DNA of 64,000 nt from Monosporascus cannonballus (taxonomy: Eukaryota; Ascomycota; Sordariomycetes; Xylariales): positions 1 through 64,000 of the forward strand of contig QJNS01000217.1 of the NCBI GenBank assembly GCA_004154925.1, given 5' to 3'. Position numbers and translations under genes: made by a program. This document shows positions 61,888 to 64,000 of this stretch, piece by piece. Position 1 is the first letter of the stretch. Each line of letters opens with the position of its first letter. Below the pieces are notes generated by a model. The model saw nothing but the letters and a program-made list of their open reading frames with translations, was not told where the DNA came from and made no database searches.

Positions 61888-64000
61888 GCGTGGGCTTGTG
61901 GCTTTACTGAAGAGGGCCTCAAATCTGCTAGACCAGGGATGTTGCTCCGATTCGCATTGCCTAGTTACGAGCATTGGGAATGTGGTGATTCCGGTTGTAG
62001 GAGATGCAGAGGAGTGGTGTTGAAAAGCAAGCTAAGCTCGCTGGAAGATGCCGCAACTAGATATTCAGTGGAGCGCTGGCCAGGGGACGCAACAAGAGGG
62101 CTGGGCTTTGGCTGTCGTCTTCAACGATGAAGCTCAATGCTGTGAAGCCTGGGTTGAGCAGGATCCGCGGTTGAACTGCCGTGATGAGAAGGATCGATAG
62201 TATATCTCTAAAGAGTGGATGAGGCCGAGTGCAATGACGTGTACGGCTGTCCTATTTCTAATATCGGTACGATCCAGGGAGGCGACAGAACCGCGTGTTC
62301 TTGGGGCGTTTTTATATGGTCCAGACCGGGGCTATCGATCAAACAGCGGTCAACTCTCGACATATACCGGAAGAAATTGCTATTTGCAGACTTTGGTCGA
62401 CCCAACAGTGCACGCTTTCCAGGAAGTAATCCAAGCTAGTCGTAAATCGAAGACCGGAGACGGCGTACTGCGAGTCTACAAGCTCATTAAGCCCCCGTTA
62501 GTGCAAGCGGAATGATATACGAGAGCGTGCTAAGCCTTGGTGATGCCGTCGACCATGAGTTGGAGTCAAATAGAGGTTGGGGAGGAGATGCTTCGGGCGT
62601 AGGCCCCCCTTCTTTTTAGGATGAGCCGAGTATAAGTTTGGGGATCCTCTAATATTCTTCTAGTGGGGTCAGTTGCCTCAAGTAACCCTGGTATCGATAG
62701 GCCCAGTAATGTATTGGACCTCGATGGCTATCCCTGGTTGGAGCCGGCTGTCCCTGAAAGTGACCCTTGCGCTTGAGAATCGCAGAGGTGGAATCAATAC
62801 CAAGTTATAGCGCCCTCCTCCCGGAGAAATGTTAAGACTGGGCTCCGCACGAGAGACAAGGGTCTGCACAGGCTGTAGTGGGGGGATCAGAGACAGCTCA
62901 AAGATTATGAAGGTAGTCTGAAGACGGTACCTGACCCAATATGGTCGAAGGTTGAATAGAGATGGGGCACCCGGTTTAAGGCGAGTTGGGAACCCGCACA
63001 CTCAGGGCCCCGGATATTAATGTGAAAAGACATTATTCTAGAAAGGCCCAACCATGTACCTTTGTCTTTATAAGACTTATAAAAACGGTAGCAATGCCTA
63101 TGCTAACTGAATATTGACCAGTGGGATTCTCGGCTGAATGGCTAATGCCGTGTCCTGCTGAACCGTCATAAGAAGGACCCTTGCCACGGTGGCCTCCCGG
63201 CCGAGAGGGCGGATAGCAAGACAGAAGCTCTCACTAGAAAGGGATGAAGGGGCTAACTGAGAGACTATAATATGAATATTTGAAGTCTGTTGATGCTATC
63301 TTGAGGAGCTGTGCTGAAGAGGTGGTTACGGGCTCTCGTATTGGGATTAGTTGAACCTAACGTGAACACCGAGACAAGACAAAGACTGAAGCAGCATAAC
63401 AACTGCCAGCCGCCGTGACCTGAGAGGGCGAGCGGTGCCTGACGTAGGACAGTCGAAATATCGGAGGAGGACAGAACAGGTAGCGCATACTAACCCAACT
63501 AGAGAGCTAGGAAGCCGCTATTGGCTCTTCATTACATTAGCTCAGCTGGAGTTCTACGGATGTACGCATGACCGTTGTCGAGAGATCCAAGTGACGAAAA
63601 GCCTGTTACACGATTAGGCCAATAGGAAGATCGACGTTTCTGGGTGGGTGTGCTTTCTCTGATTCTGCGGGGAGAATGCGAGAGGGACATCTAGTAGTAC
63701 TTCCAAATCGGTAGTGAAGCAGGCTCTCGAATGGTGGGGAGCAAGCAGCGAGCAAGGGGTATCGATGAATGATGCCTGACCCTGGCATCGCTACAGGTTT
63801 AGGAGAAGATCTTTTTGATCTTCCTTGCCGGCGACTAGCTAGGTGCCATGCGCGTACCCTTTTTGGGGGCCCCAAATGTTTTTGCTTTCGAGGACATGGG
63901 TACTATGTGTGGACGTCCACACCATCGTCCACACCACCTCACGAGATCGCTAAGACCGAAGCCACGAGATCTAAACATGATTGCAAACCCCAAGTAGCAG
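61888..64000. other. upstream region of the homeobox gene
   Basis: The 2.1 kb to the window edge must contain the homeobox gene's leader and promoter. I recognise no other gene; the longest open frame (62678-63001, minus, 107 codons) has no motif. A tandem CCACACCATCGTCCACACCA stretch lies near 63917-63936. Developmental regulators in filamentous fungi often have long leaders, so much of this may be transcribed. Confidence 0.6.

Overview
The window looks like nuclear DNA of a filamentous ascomycete, most likely a Sordariomycete. The genes carry short GT-AG introns (48-117 nt). They encode a Zn2Cys6 regulator, a CTK1-type CDK, a fungal 7TM protein and a homeobox regulator of kinds typical of Pezizomycotina, and long leaders separate them. 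There is no bacterial operon structure, no CRISPR array and no recognisable tRNA or rRNA. Species cannot be named from the sequence.

Ten protein genes are supported. I joined their exons by hand so that reading phase closes at every junction. From left to right: NOP16 ribosome biogenesis factor (36-856, -); Zn2Cys6 regulator of the PRO1/RosA/NosA type (4678-7282, -); a gene desert of about 16.8 kb (7283-24092); glutathione peroxidase (24093-24874, -); TDA3-like FAD oxidoreductase (26070-27490, +); DapA-family aldolase (29274-30260, -); Gfo/Idh/MocA oxidoreductase (33279-34702, +); a fungal protein of unknown function (37393-38232, +); CTK1-type CTD kinase (42505-45887, -); a seven-transmembrane, GPCR-like protein (51639-53789, +); and a homeobox transcription factor (59850-61887, -).

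Two neighbourhoods may be functionally linked. The DapA-type aldolase and the Gfo/Idh/MocA reductase are transcribed away from each other across about 3 kb and resemble enzymes of sugar-acid (galacturonate-type) catabolism. The peroxidase and the FAD oxidoreductase share a 1.2 kb divergent promoter region, a possible pairing of peroxide producer and remover. The kinase, the zinc-cluster and homeobox regulators and the 7TM protein look like separate regulatory genes rather than a cluster.

The non-coding part is uneven. The hexamer TAGGTA/TACCTA is frequent between genes near the left end (about 3 per kb by eye) but falls to near-chance density in the desert and in some later gaps. One short stretch at 35.68-36.05 kb reads like a broken gene for a secreted protein. 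I did not find a convincing new multi-gene system. The best leads are the divergent sugar-acid pair and the composition change of the desert.
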